Assembly: GCA_963682055.1 (NCBI GenBank)
Contig: OY821746.1
Span: forward strand, 6,421,992 to 6,485,991
Length of the DNA stretch: 64,000 nucleotides
Direction of reading: 5' to 3'
DNA from: Primula veris
Taxonomy: Eukaryota; Streptophyta; Magnoliopsida; Ericales; Primulaceae
The notes under the pieces are model-generated. The model saw only the letters and a list, made by a program, of their open reading frames with translations. It was not told the origin of the DNA and ran no database searches. Below are positions 37,541 to 48,500 of this stretch, piece by piece; position 1 is the first letter of the stretch, and each line of letters begins with the position of its first letter. The position numbers and the translations under genes were made by a program.

Positions 37541-38033
37541 TCCAAAGGAGGGATAAAAAAGAAGAAGAAGAATATGGTTCTTTTGCTAATTTTTGAATAT
37601 TATCTTGTTGAACTAATTTCATGTCACATGCGCTTAAATTGGCGTCTTTAAGAACTTCTACTTCATGTTTTGTTGCGACACAAATAAATCTTTATAATGT
37701 TCGTACCGACTCTACCACATATTATGCCCTCCGTTAGAGAAATTAGTCCTACAAAGAAGCAGAGTTCAATTTTTCATGTTTCCTTGTACAATAAGGAAAT
37801 GTTTTTAATACAATGTCTCAAATTTTAATGACCCTTTTCGTTAGAGTTTTCAGAAAAAAAATAACATTCGTTTTTAAAAATCAAATCTTGAAACTCTGCT
37901 GTGTTTTTAAGATGGTTTTATGTAAAAGGTAAACTGCACGAAATTATTTTTGTAACACCACAAATTTCATTGATCTGGCTGGATGTAAAAAATACGTTTT
38001 TATATCAAAAGATGATTGTACATCAGAAGATCT

Positions 38034-38163
38034 TCTGTGGCAATGCAGACGATTGAGACAGATACCGCCGGTAGCCCATTCCTGAGTTAAGTGGAAGGCA
38101 TGTAGCTGATCTGAGAATCCAGCTAGAATTAGCAGGGTTATCTATAACTTCCTCGATGCCAAT
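38034..38163 (-). pseudogene. Unidentified coding-like fragment
   Basis: On the minus strand 43 codons are open and end in TGA, including WILRSATCLPLNSGMGYRR. The stretch is richer in GC than its surroundings. The composition (Arg, Ser, Leu, few acids late on) could be an organelle-targeting peptide or an old exon. No family was recognised, and no joined exons were found. Confidence 0.25.
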
Positions 38164-38385
38164 GATGCAGAGAAAGTAACCATTCGCCTAAGAGCAACAC
38201 AATTGAACTCTCTTAGAGCACAATAAACCTCAAACATACCCAATATTTGGGATTTTCAGTCAAAGTAAGGCCAGCGTTAACACTTAAAGCTCGCCTTTCA
38301 CTAAGCCCCATTCGGCCTTACAACCACAGAAGACAATTGGTCCAGTCAAGTTTTTAGGCAGTCCCATAGATATCTTTCATTAGTT

Positions 38386-38430
38386 CAATCACCTTAATGC
38401 CCCCACTTGGGTTACAAGCTTGTGTTACCA
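38386..38430. repeat. Dispersed module with CCCACTTGGGTTACA, copy 2
   Basis: Same module as at 37085, with a few substitutions, 1.3 kb away in the same orientation. Confidence 0.6.
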
Positions 38431-39719
38431 AACACGGCACACAACATAATCTGCTTATGCTCTATATTAAGATGTTTTTTCCTCTTCAGTGTGGGATTAT
38501 TGTGGGACTAAAAATCGACACCCTTACATTCTCTTCCTTACTTTGCACCTCAAGTTCTACATATGATAACGCTCTGACGAAAACAAAACTAAAACAAGTT
38601 AATCATTAGGAGCCTTTGTACATTCAGACTCTTGACAACATAACAGAAAAAATTGGCATTACCTCACAAAACCTTATTCGGATAAACATATAAATCTGAG
38701 AATTATAAAATGTTAAGAATGGAGGAAGAAGCAATTTATTCATAATGCATCCCATCGTTAAATGAAGATTGCAAGTTCATGCTCAAATTGACGAAATTGT
38801 ATAACTGTCACCGAGACATCATATTTTACAAGGGTCGGGTGAAAATTACAAAGTTTGCGCCAACCCCACAGTGAATCACAACAAGGGGAACTGGTGGTTT
38901 CCTATCTAATTTGCACGTTCAGATTATAAAGATGGGCTCAAAATGCTATAGCAAAAGCTATAAACTAGTAAAATAAGTGAAAAACATCATAACCTGTAAG
39001 CTTTCAGATTCTTTGCAGAACATTTGGTTCATACTCCATAAAAACTGGGGAAAAAAAATGAGAGTTACTTTATCCATATACACCTCCAGACCTCCCATCA
39101 GAATAAAAGAAGACACCTTTCAAATCAATGGAACTGTAACCGCCAGCGAGTGAATACCACCTGCTAAATATTGTATTCTACCTTTCAGGTAACTTAAGGA
39201 TCTCTAACAATTCACAGTTACACATACCGAACCCATTTTTACTAAGCTAAATGCAAGAGCAAACTACAATAAGTTAACCACCAGAGGAACTCTTGTACAT
39301 ACATAATCTTTACAAAAGCCTATTTCAGATCTCAAGCATGTTAAGAAAATACCCATCAAAATCAGGAGTAGATGAAAGGAGGATCTGAAATACACCTCCC
39401 ATCAGTATAAAGAGCTATATATGAATTCTTTTTCAAATTAATGGAACGGTTAAAACATAAACTTCCATAAACTCAATACAGCATACTGTACAAGGGACGT
39501 TACAAAACCAAATATACATCACCTCATGAATTCAAAAAGGGTTACAGAGGTTTTATCTCAAACTACATATCGACAACTCTAGAGACTAGACTTAGAACAT
39601 GAGTTGAACCGAAAACTAAACAAACATATATACAGATCTCCCACAAGTATCACCCTAATTTCACCTAAGACATAAACATCAACATACTTTGTTATGACCA
39701 GTACCCATGTGTGCTTGCC

Positions 39720-42384
39720 TTATACAATCTCCGGAAGTTTTACCACAGCTTCATATTCGCTGTTTTCATCGCGGCCGTTCAAGTCAAACTCCAAACTTAT
39801 AGGACATACGCTTGATTGTTTCATATCACTGTATGCAGCCTGCAGAAGAAAACAGTATATATCATTATAACAATTTTCCGAAAAACATAACTTATGAGAA
39901 ATCTGCTTTTCAATCGGCAAATTTCATTCACTGCCAGATTCGTTTAGGAAAGGTAATTTTTCGTACTACTGATTTTCCATTGGTTGAAATTATTGCTAAA
40001 CGTGGTATAACTGTCCTTTGCTAGTATGACACTTTTTTTAGCCTTTTACAATGCTATGATATGTACTTCACAAACGAAGTAAAGACTAAAAACCATCATA
40101 TAATACACCACAAGACTAAGCAATACTAAAATGTCAGCATGAGATGTTATTAAATACAGGCGCAGATTTTAAAAAAAATATTATACAGGTGTATGTAACG
40201 CCTAATGAAAGCAAAATGACCAAAGATGCCTTAAAGCTGATTTTTTAAAACAAGTATCTTTTTTTTAAAACAAAAACAAGTATCTAGTAACCAAGCAAAA
40301 AAAAAAGAAAAACTTTGAATGCTAAGTTATGGCCTCATTAGACAAAATTCTATGAAGAAACTGGAAGAGGTTATGCATACTGTATACAGATGGACAAAAT
40401 GTACAAAAAGCTCAAAATTCTTACCTGATTTTTCTCAATGGGAGCCTCCTTGGGGTCATCAATTTGAGAAATAGTCTGTACAGTGAGTTGTTGAACCTTT
40501 CTAGATTTGGAGTTCACATCAACCTTGTTGACACCTTCGCACTTTCTTTCTTCCAAGTCAGCAACCTGCAAAACTTAGATTTTAAAATATAATAATAGTC
40601 ATAAATAGAGGGATTTAAACACAACTATCTTTTATCATACGGCTATCCAATATATAACAGTTTTTTGTTTCAAATTTGCTACATGGAGAAATCAAAATGC
40701 AATTGCTTCTTCCATTTCATAGTCAATTTTACTGGTAACTAACTCTTTAAAATATAATACTCCAGTTAGTCAATTTTCAGATGCAAGACATACGAATTAG
40801 CGGATGATTTTTCTTTCACGGTACTGATATGTTCACCTGACAATAGAACACCATAAATTACATCCAGCTTTCCAACATTTTTTACGGTAAATAACTAAAT
40901 CCTCGAGTTAGGCTATTTTCGTGCAGTGATGCAGACTTAAGCTCACCAAAAAAACGCAAATACCAAATTACCAAGCAAATAGCTGATCAGAGTAAAACCC
41001 AATGAAAATGATTTGACTTAGAACCCAAGAAAATCCTTCATTATACGGATATCAAAAGCCTCTTAGACCAAATAAGTATAACCTCGGAAACAATGATAAA
41101 CCATACAACATAAAACCCGAACGAAACCAGAACCCAAGTAAAATCCTACTAAACCAAAACTCTAACTAAACCTAAGTTCTAAACTCAAGCAAACCCCTAC
41201 TAAACCAAACAAATGCCCTAATTAAGCAAAATCATATTGAACCAAAATTCTAATCAATCCAAAACCCATGGAAAACAATACTAAACCAACCAAAACCCTA
41301 TCAAACCTCTGCCAAAAGAAAGACTTGATAAAACCAAAAACATATTAAATCAAAAGTCTACTTTAAATCCAAGCAAAACTCTACAAAAACATCCGAAACT
41401 AAAAACCCTTCAAAATCCTAAAAAAAACATCCAAAACTAGAACCCTTTAACATCCTACAAAAACATCCAAAACTAAAAACCCTTCAACATCCTACAAAAA
41501 CATCCAAAACTAAAAACCCTTCAAAACCAAAACCAAACAAAAACGAGTAATGTTAGTATGTTACCTTAACTCCTTTTACACTCTGGACTATGCTCCACCC
41601 TATACAACACTCTAGACCATATCCCATACTCCATCCATGATACATACGGAATTAACACTACAAGAAAAAGTCATCTGTCGCTATAATGGTTGTCGCTAAA
41701 TTATCAGATTCTTGTTACCAATTTAGCCAAAACCAGTGGCAGAACTAGAATTTTATATTTGGTAACTATGCAGGGTGCTGAAACACTAAAATGGATTAAA
41801 AAAATCACGATACATCGTAAAGGATCGTTTTTTTCTCAATATGGAGGGGTTGGGGAGTCCCTTTTAGCCTACTACTAATTCTTCCCCTGCCAAAACCACT
41901 GTAGATTTGTGATGCAAATCATACAATAGCAACAGAGCGCTTTTAGTATCCACACTTTTTTTCTTGTAGCTTAAATCAAACTTGTTAACACTTGGAACAA
42001 GAAACCGATAAGTTTATTAATAACCGAAGCCATACAAAAACCAAAGTAACTGGGAAAATTTTACCGAAACCATACAAAACCAATCAATGAAAGTAATATT
42101 ACCGAAACAGTAAAAACAAAGTAACTGGGAATATTTACCGGAGTGTATCGCAACTTGCGACGCGGGGGCTCCTCCGGGTCGTCGGGTCGGGTAAGGGGAG
42201 TCCAGCGGCAAAGACGGAGAGGTAACGTGGCAGCGTTGGTGTTGTTGGTCTCGATGGTGATGGGATGTGGAGGTGACACGTGGACCCATTGCTTCTTCCA
42301 TTTTCTTACTGGACCGGTGAAAGCGGTGGTGGTTGTTGAACCGTAACGAGACGAGGCCCGGCCCAGTCGGGATCCCGGCTCCAT
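39720..42384 (-). CDS. BDH2: BCL7-domain protein, predicted SWI/SNF complex subunit
   Basis: Three exons on the minus strand, 42384-42139, 40565-40425 and 39839-39720, all phase 0 with GT-AG introns, giving 168 residues. The N-terminal region has VRKWKKQWV (26-34) and LRLCRWTPL (56-64), matching the RKWEKKWV...LRIYKWVPV core of animal BCL7 proteins, with a longer insert between. BCL7 proteins are subunits of BAF chromatin remodellers; plant BCL-domain homologues (BDH1/BDH2) are reported SWI/SNF subunits, so a nuclear role is inferred. The C-terminal half is acidic and polar, probably disordered, ending in VVKLPEIV. The symbol rests on this motif, on length and on the gene lying next to GrpE, and is provisional. 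Intron 1 (1573 bp) contains a CACTA-type MITE and a 37-bp tandem repeat. Confidence 0.8.
41381..41535. repeat. 37-bp tandem repeat in intron 1 of the BCL7-like gene
   Basis: CTACAAAAACATCCAAAACT followed by AAAAACCCTTCAACATC recurs about four times, the outer copies less exact. The 200 bp upstream is a looser A/C-rich repeat with AAACCCTA-like words. Confidence 0.85.
41656..41969. mobile_element. CACTA-type non-autonomous element in a gene intron
   Basis: The left end CACTACAAGAAAAAG and the right end CTTTTTTTCTTGTAG are inverted ends of the CACTA (En/Spm) superfamily; the right one lacks its last TG. TTAA-like sequence on both sides is compatible with a 3-bp TAA duplication. The interior (about 314 bp in all) has no transposase. 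Confidence 0.75.
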
Positions 42385-43878
42385 TTTAACACCCTCTCTC
42401 TTTCTCTTTCTCTGGGTGTGTGTTTGGTACTATTTTTTTTTTAATATAATAATCAGAAACTCTCCTTACTCGAATAAAACTGTATCGCATTCGTCATGTT
42501 AGAAACCTGATAGTAAACATTATACTCGCATATCAACCCGTTGGACCAACCATTTTGATAGAATGTTTTTGAAGTTTATATGAGCAGTTTTAATCCGAAC
42601 ACAAATGATGTATCTAAATGCATCATTGATGTTAGGCTATTCTTTAAACAATTTTGAAACATTTGTGGGTATACGATTTATTATCTAGGTGCAGGAGAAG
42701 CGTGGGAAATTAAACAGGGAACAAAGCGTGAAAATAATGAAAATATTTTGATATTTATACGTGAGATAATAGAAATCGGGAAACGAGAATAAAAAAATTG
42801 GGAAGCGTGAACTATGGTCTTTCAAATGGGAAGCGAGTTTTTCGATTTCTATTATTACAAGATACTCATTTAATCACTGTTTAAGTGTCGTGTTTTTAAT
42901 TATGGTATAGTCCGGTCCACTTCTCTTTTTAGTTTTTAGCTTTTTTTGTTATGTTTTGCAATATCTTGTTTGTTAGTTAAATAATATTCAATTTATTCTT
43001 ATAACCTCACATTTTAAATAAAAAATGAGTTTTATTTGAAATTTTTTGTCGTTTTGATATTTTCTTGTTTAATTTAAAGACGAATTGATTCATATCATTA
43101 AAGATCACAGATTTCAAAAAAAAAAAACATCATGAACTTTTGAGTAGCAAATGGTGCATGCAGGGCCGGTCTAAAAAATCTTTTTTTAATGAGTTGTCTT
43201 ATAGAGAAAAGTAATGTTTTGTCCATTCAAATAAAACATCGAAAAAATATAGTCCGTTCGGACTATTGGCAACCCTTCTAGGCCGACTCTGGTGCATGTC
43301 TAATTATCCGGAGTTTGTATTGGCCAACATGCAATGATCAAAAACAATTTAGTCTTCATACATGCATGAAAGTTACAGGTTACTGTTTTTTTTATCAAAG
43401 AGAACAAAACCCCGAACTTAGTAATAACGATTTACCACTATCTATAATGTTTGTCAATGACTACGCCGGCCAACTGCCATTGCCCTTGTCTATTTAAGTT
43501 GTATGTTCTTTATCGTAACTTTCATAAGAAATGTTAAGTAGATCATGATGTGAGTTATGATATTAGATTTTCTTGTTGGGTTATAATGCTACCGCACATC
43601 TGAATCATCGATTTTTGCTCGAACGCATTTTTGAATCATTACTCTGCGGCTTGGCCAACATAGCCGATCACCTAAAATATTAGATATGCACCTTCTGAAG
43701 GATGTCATAGTAATTCTAAATTTGTTAAATGGGACATGATTGCTTAGGTAGAAAAGTAGTACTAGTCTCCATTCACTTTTACTTGTTCATTTGCTATACA
43801 TTAGGTGTTTCATTTTGGTTGTTTACATTCCTATTTCCTAAATACTGAAATAATCTTTACTTCTTTTTTTGATAAGAA
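42385..43878. other. Promoter of the BCL7-like gene and intergenic DNA up to the gypsy element
   Basis: Just upstream of the minus-strand ATG lies a GA-rich leader (on the plus strand CTCTCTCTTTCTCTTTCTC, about 42391-42410). An hAT-like MITE occupies 43161-43291. No gene was seen. Confidence 0.55.
43161..43291. mobile_element. hAT-like MITE with GTGCATG target duplication
   Basis: It starts CAGGGCCGGTCT and ends AGGCCGACTCTG. GGTGCATG on the left and GTGCATG on the right form a 7- to 8-bp duplication, the exact limit being ambiguous by one base. Size (131 bp) and ends match the element at 11267. Confidence 0.75.
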
Positions 43879-43883
43879 GAAAC

Positions 43884-44574
43884 TGGCGAGCCTGATTTTC
43901 TTTCCAAGCTCGACTTAATCAATTCGCGTCGGCTCCAATCTTCCGAGGCGTCCGATGTGAGTCTGGTCTGCTCCGGTGACGGGACAATCTTCGTGCCTGC
44001 ACAAGTAACGAACAGGGGCCCGGGGTTGTTGCCGGGATTTTCCTCTCCAACGATCAAGTCAGTATGTGGGAGATTGAAAGTTGGTAAATAGTATAGGGTG
44101 AGGGGTCGGACCAGTTACAAGACGTGGCGTCTATGTCGGAGGTTATATTGCTCTGGTCCGGACTGTTTCAGGTTTATCTCTCTTCTCGCTCTATTTGTGT
44201 GTCCCCTTTCTTAGTGTTAGGGGGGTATTTATAGTCTGATCAGAGGCGTATTAGTCCTTGGATCACTGTACTGTGAGATGCTAATCCAACGGCGTTAGGT
44301 CATTTATGACTCTGACAAGAGTACTGTCCTCTTCCGGGGCCCACAGGAGATGGCCTGTAATTGAGCCACGTCGATGAAACTCCAGGAGGGTCCCCCAAGG
44401 GAGCAGCAGCATTAATTGGGGAAGTGTACTGGACACGCTTCTTTTAGTCCGGCCTAAGCTTAGCTCGGCCTCCTCAGTCCGGGGCATCGCGTCACTCAAC
44501 GTTGACGAGGCCCAGATTGCCTGCTGTGGGGGTCGTATTGCCCCGGACGAGAGGGCGCTGACATTCCCTCGCCA
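43884..44574 (-). repeat. 3' LTR of the gypsy element (691 bp)
   Basis: Compared by eye with the 5' LTR there are about 16 substitutions and one 3-bp indel, roughly 2.3% divergence; all but two substitutions are transitions. The ends are TGGCGAGCC and CTCGCCA. A minus-strand TATAAAT lies near 44226. Confidence 0.95.
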
Positions 44575-44965
44575 ACAGCTCCCTGTCCGGAGTTGTCGTT
44601 AAGAACGAGGTCAGCGAGGATCTTCAGTTGTTACGGGGGCTCCGATCATTCTGATCTCATGTTTTGACGGTGCGGATATACCTCAGCAGGCCTGTCTTAT
44701 GACACGTGTTCCTGGTATTCATGAATTTCTTACACGTGGAGCATGCCTGGTGCGCATTTATGGGGCGCCGTACCCATCTCTTCGATTCTATCAACGCCAT
44801 TAATGCTAAAAACGGCTGATGAGTGACACTTGGCAGACGACCTCTGCTTGTTGTACACGTGGCAGGTGTCGATTGAGTGGCGGCGGTTATTTGTGGGAGT
44901 TCATGTAATGAGCCGTCGCGTCTTTTCAACTTCTGGTAAATGTCCTTTCACCTTCTGGTGGGGGT

Positions 44966-44974
44966 CTATAAATA
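44966..44974 (+). promoter_or_regulatory. TATA box of the antisense gene in the gypsy element
   Basis: CTATAAATA on the plus strand, about 130 bp ahead of the ATG at 45100, followed by a CT-rich and A-rich leader of typical plant form. It lies outside the LTR and points opposite to the LTR promoter. Confidence 0.6.
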
Positions 44975-45099
44975 CCATCAGTGAAAACTCATTTACACTT
45001 TATCAATCTCTCTCTTAAATATTCACAGCGAAACCACTCTCTTTCTTCTTCATACTTAAGCAATACACGTACTTTTTCTTCCAAACACTTCAGACAAAA

Positions 45100-47810
45100 A
45101 TGGTTATTATTCACGGAGCCGGTAAGGGCCCGATGGTTGCCCCGCAACCACGGCGCCTGGCCGTGATGGAGAATGCCCTGCCATTCCGGGCTATGATCAT
45201 TGACCCGGCCTTGTCCGTGGCCGTTAACGATAATAGCATAATGGTCAGGCTGCATGGGCCTGACCTCGATGAATTCCGCGAGCTCTGCGGGATCGGAGAG
45301 GAGTTCAAACTCCGGAGGTGTGAGAGCGCCGACGAGGTAAACGGGATCGTAGCCGATCCCAATAATACGGTAACACTCTCCCTCTCCACCCTTCTGTATG
45401 GGGGCACCCACCTCCCCATCCCGGAGCTGCTGGCAGAGCTCTGCGCTTGGATGCAGACTCTCCCATGCCAGTGGCCCCTGCAGGCACACCGCGTCTGCGC
45501 CGGGATGGAGGCCCTGAATGTTCTGTTGGGCCCGGCCCTTCCAGAACCACTGGGGCTTAGGGAGCTCTTGGCCTGCTATGAATTCTTACAGACCGAGCCG
45601 AGCTCCCAGTCTAAGAGCAGGCAGCCCTACCTGAGGTGTAGGGCTTACAACCAGCTGATTACAGGTAACTCCGATTCTAATCGGGGTTACACTCAGGACG
45701 TGGTAGTGGTGGAAGGCCACTGGCTACCACGGACCGACTTGATTCTCCCATCCCGGCCTGGGATAGTGCTCAGCACCAAGGAGAACAAGGCCATGGTGGC
45801 CTCAAAGCTGAAGGGCCTTGGCGAGCCCAACATCGAGTCGTTGGAGCTGGCCCTGAATTGGTGGGGGCCCGATGGGATTGACGCCGGGACGCGCGACGTG
45901 GAGCGTCTCCTGACGTGCAGTTCCCCCACTACTTTCAAGGGGAATGACTTCAAATGGCCCCATAGGACCTTCTGTCCTGTGGGGTACTCCCGAGAGAGAT
46001 GGGAGAAGGAGAAAGGGCTGGAGTCCACCCTCCCCCCTAAGGCTCTAAAAGAAGCCGAGGCCATCGAGGGGCCTTCTGAAAAGGTGCAGAGGACGGCGAA
46101 GGTGGCGAAGCCTAAGCCCAAGTCGAAGAGCAAGGCGAAGGCCCTAGTGGTGACGACCTTTGCTCCCTCCTCTGCCGGGGTCGGATACGAAACCCGACCG
46201 GATGGTACCGTCCTCACATACCGGATGGGGCCGGGCGGTGCCCGATGCTACATCGATCAATATGGGAAGCCTCTGACAGAGGTGCTTCCCTTGAGCTCCC
46301 GAGAACCCGGTGTGAGGAGTCCACTCCACCTGGAGGATAGCCCCTTGGGGACGGAGCCCTTTGGGTCAATCTTGGGTACATCTCGGACCAGGGTACGTCT
46401 AATTTCAATTCAACACTTAGCTATAATTTGCTAACTTTTTCGAAATTTTCTAATTTCTTGTTCGTATGAACCATGTAGGTGGTCCGTTCTGATGAGGAGG
46501 AGGAGGAGGTTGCTGCGGAGACGGGGGGCGAAGGCAAGGAGGAGGTTGCCGAGGCCGAGGAGGTGATGGTCGAAGAGGAGGTCGAGGAGGTGACGGTCGA
46601 AGAGGAGGTGGTCGAGGAGGTGGAAGTGGGGGGAGCTGAGGAGGCGGTTGAGGCTGGGGAGAAGGAGGTTGTCGAGGAGACGGTGATCCGGGGGGAAGGG
46701 GTGGTCGCTGAGGCTGACGCTGCAGCAAAGGCTCTAAAGGATCTGGCCGAAGTGGCAAGGCGGGACCGAGTCGCTCGCAAGTCTGAGGCCGAGAAGAGAA
46801 AGAGGGAGGAGGCGAAGGCCGTTCGCGACGCGAAGAAGGCCAGGCTCGGGAGTGCTGATCCGAAGGCGACAGTGGAGCGGGTGGAAGTCGTTGTGGAGCG
46901 AGAAGAGGATCCGATGCCGGACTCCTCAAACCAAGGCTCGAGCTCTGCTCCCCCTACCCCTGGGATGCATCGGATGCCTCTTCGAACTCCCAAGGAGGTG
47001 AAGGCCGCCTTTGGGGTGAAGAGCATCTTGGAGGCTCATCCCCACGCCAGGACGCTCGCCCTCGCTGCGCTTCAGCAGCAGAGCCTCGAGGCGGACTATC
47101 GTGGTCGCGACCTCGCTTCCACCATGGCTGCTGCGATGACCATGATTCCTCAGGTATGTGGCAGCTTTTTATTTAGTGTTATTCTCTTAATTCTTAGTCT
47201 TCTTTCTTCTATATTAGCTAAGTGTTTTGTCTTCTTATTGTAGGGCTTCGTGATGATGAACCAGTGTGTTTATCATCAAGCCCAGCTGACGAGGTCATGG
47301 GTCTCAAAGGCCGAGGCTAGCGCCAAATTGGCAGAAGAGGCCCAAGCTAGGGCAGAGGCTGCTCGAATAAGGGCGGAGAGGGCTGAGGGTCTCAACGCTA
47401 CAGTCGAAGCTAAACGGGTCGAAGCCATTGGGGCGAAAGCCGAGGCAGAAGATCGAGCCCGAGCTGCCGTTGTGGCTCTGAAGGAGGCCCAGGAGGGGGT
47501 GGCTGAAAAGATAAGGACCGCGGTTCAAACTGCCGAGGAGGGGGTGGCTGAGAAGGTAAGGGCCGCGGTTCAAGCCGCCAAGGCGGAGATGAGTGCTGAG
47601 CTGGCCCTTTCGACGCAGAAGGACTTTAATGCCTTCTACGTCGACGGTTGGACCGAGGCGGCAGCCTTCTTGAGGGCCGGGTCTGACCATCCGGTGTGGA
47701 ACATGGAGAACATTTTTGTTCCTGTTCCTAACGCTCCGATCCCGCCGGTGGTTCCACTAGCTCCTCGGGCTCCTTCAGATGATGAGGTGGAGGAGGACGA
47801 GGCTAACTAG
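45100..47810 (+). CDS. Antisense accessory gene of the Tat element, three exons, unknown function
   Basis: Exons 45100-46392, 46479-47153 and 47244-47810 join in phase 0 at GT-AG introns and give 844 residues, transcribed opposite to gag-pol. Residues 1-431 look globular; the part around LPIPELLAELCAWMQTLP and GLRELLACYEF recalls the plant gypsy-associated domain Transposase_28 in Pfam, which I infer only from pattern. A Lys-rich stretch (KPKPKSKSKAK) near its end could direct it to the nucleus. Exon 2 opens with a strongly acidic Glu/Val run, then a charged helix. Exon 3 is an Ala/Glu-rich coiled coil with a doubled unit (EGVAEKIRTAVQTA / EGVAEKVRAAVQAA) and an acidic tail. Some Tat elements, such as Grande, have an antisense gene here. 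No stop interrupts it, unlike gag-pol. Confidence 0.85.
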
Positions 47811-48092
47811 GGTTTCATCAGTTTTAGTCTTGATTTTTTGTTTCTGATGTAATCTTTTTTCTTGTATTTAGCTTGTAATAGTCCTTCATGAAATGAAATG
47901 AAATGAACAGTTTTGGCTTATTGAACTTGTCTTCATTGTCTTTATTCTTCTGTTTTTTATTTCCATTGTGTGTGTTTGATATATATATGTGCTCCCAATG
48001 AGTGGGCCCTCATGCTTCGGCGTTAGGGCGCTCATTTTGTATAACTCAAAATTCACAATTCGAATTAACACTTAGAAAATAAATAAGTTCAA

Positions 48093-48500
48093 GCCGGACT
48101 GCCGTATAGGCATGAGTGTTCTGAGACACTGAAAATAAACTGAAATTTAAGCCGGGGTGCCGTATAGGCATGAGTGTTCTGAAACACTTATAAAACAAAC
48201 TGAAAGTTAAGCCGGGGTGCCGTATAGGCATGAGTGTTCTGAAACACTTATAAAACAAACTGAAATTTAAGCCGGGGTGCCGTATAGGCATGAGTGTTCT
48301 GAAACACTTATAAAATAAATTGAAATTTGAGCCGGGGTGCCGTATAGGCATGAGTGTTCTGAAACACTTATAAAATAAATTGAAATTTGAGCCGGGGTGC
48401 CGTATAGGCACATGTGTTCTGAAACACTTAGAAAATGAATTGTGATATAATTCGGGGCGCCGTATAGGCCAGGGTGTCCTGAGACACTTGTAAAATTAAA
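48093..48500. repeat. 60-bp tandem array between the antisense gene and integrase
   Basis: Seven units with starts at 48093, 48151, 48211, 48271, 48331, 48391 and about 48451. The core is GCCGGGGTGCCGTATAGGCA followed by TGAGTGTTCTGAAACACTTA. The outer units are most diverged, as in arrays that grow from the middle. The core includes a small palindrome-like GTGTTCTGAAACAC. Tandem arrays at this site are known in the Retand branch of Tat elements. Confidence 0.95.

Larger units (their letters stand above)
35787..39719. other. Intergenic region between the convergent GrpE and BCL7-like genes
   Basis: It contains the 3' UTRs of both genes, a nearly perfect 327-bp hairpin-rich tandem duplication, a SINE-like fragment, two copies of a CCCACTTGGGTTACA module and a GC-richer minus-strand frame near 38034-38163. 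From 38640 to 39719 no feature was recognised beyond possible 3' UTR. Confidence 0.5.

Noticed and set aside
41100..41540. Interstitial telomere repeat (AAACCCT) in the BCL7-like gene intron
   Set aside because: AAACCCTA-like words occur but not in regular 7-bp tandem; the structure is a 37-bp A/C-rich repeat.
46421..47026. Long minus-strand frames rich in Ser/Pro over 46421-47026
   Set aside because: They mirror the Glu-rich exon 2 of the antisense gene. Repetitive GAG codons leave the other frames open, and no domain is visible.
48046..48411. Minus-strand frame with a repeated MPIRHPG unit
   Set aside because: It is the 60-bp tandem array (a multiple of three) read in one frame, without a family match.
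48093..48500. CRISPR-like regular array
   Set aside because: The units are contiguous with no unique spacers, in a plant retrotransposon; this is an ordinary tandem repeat.
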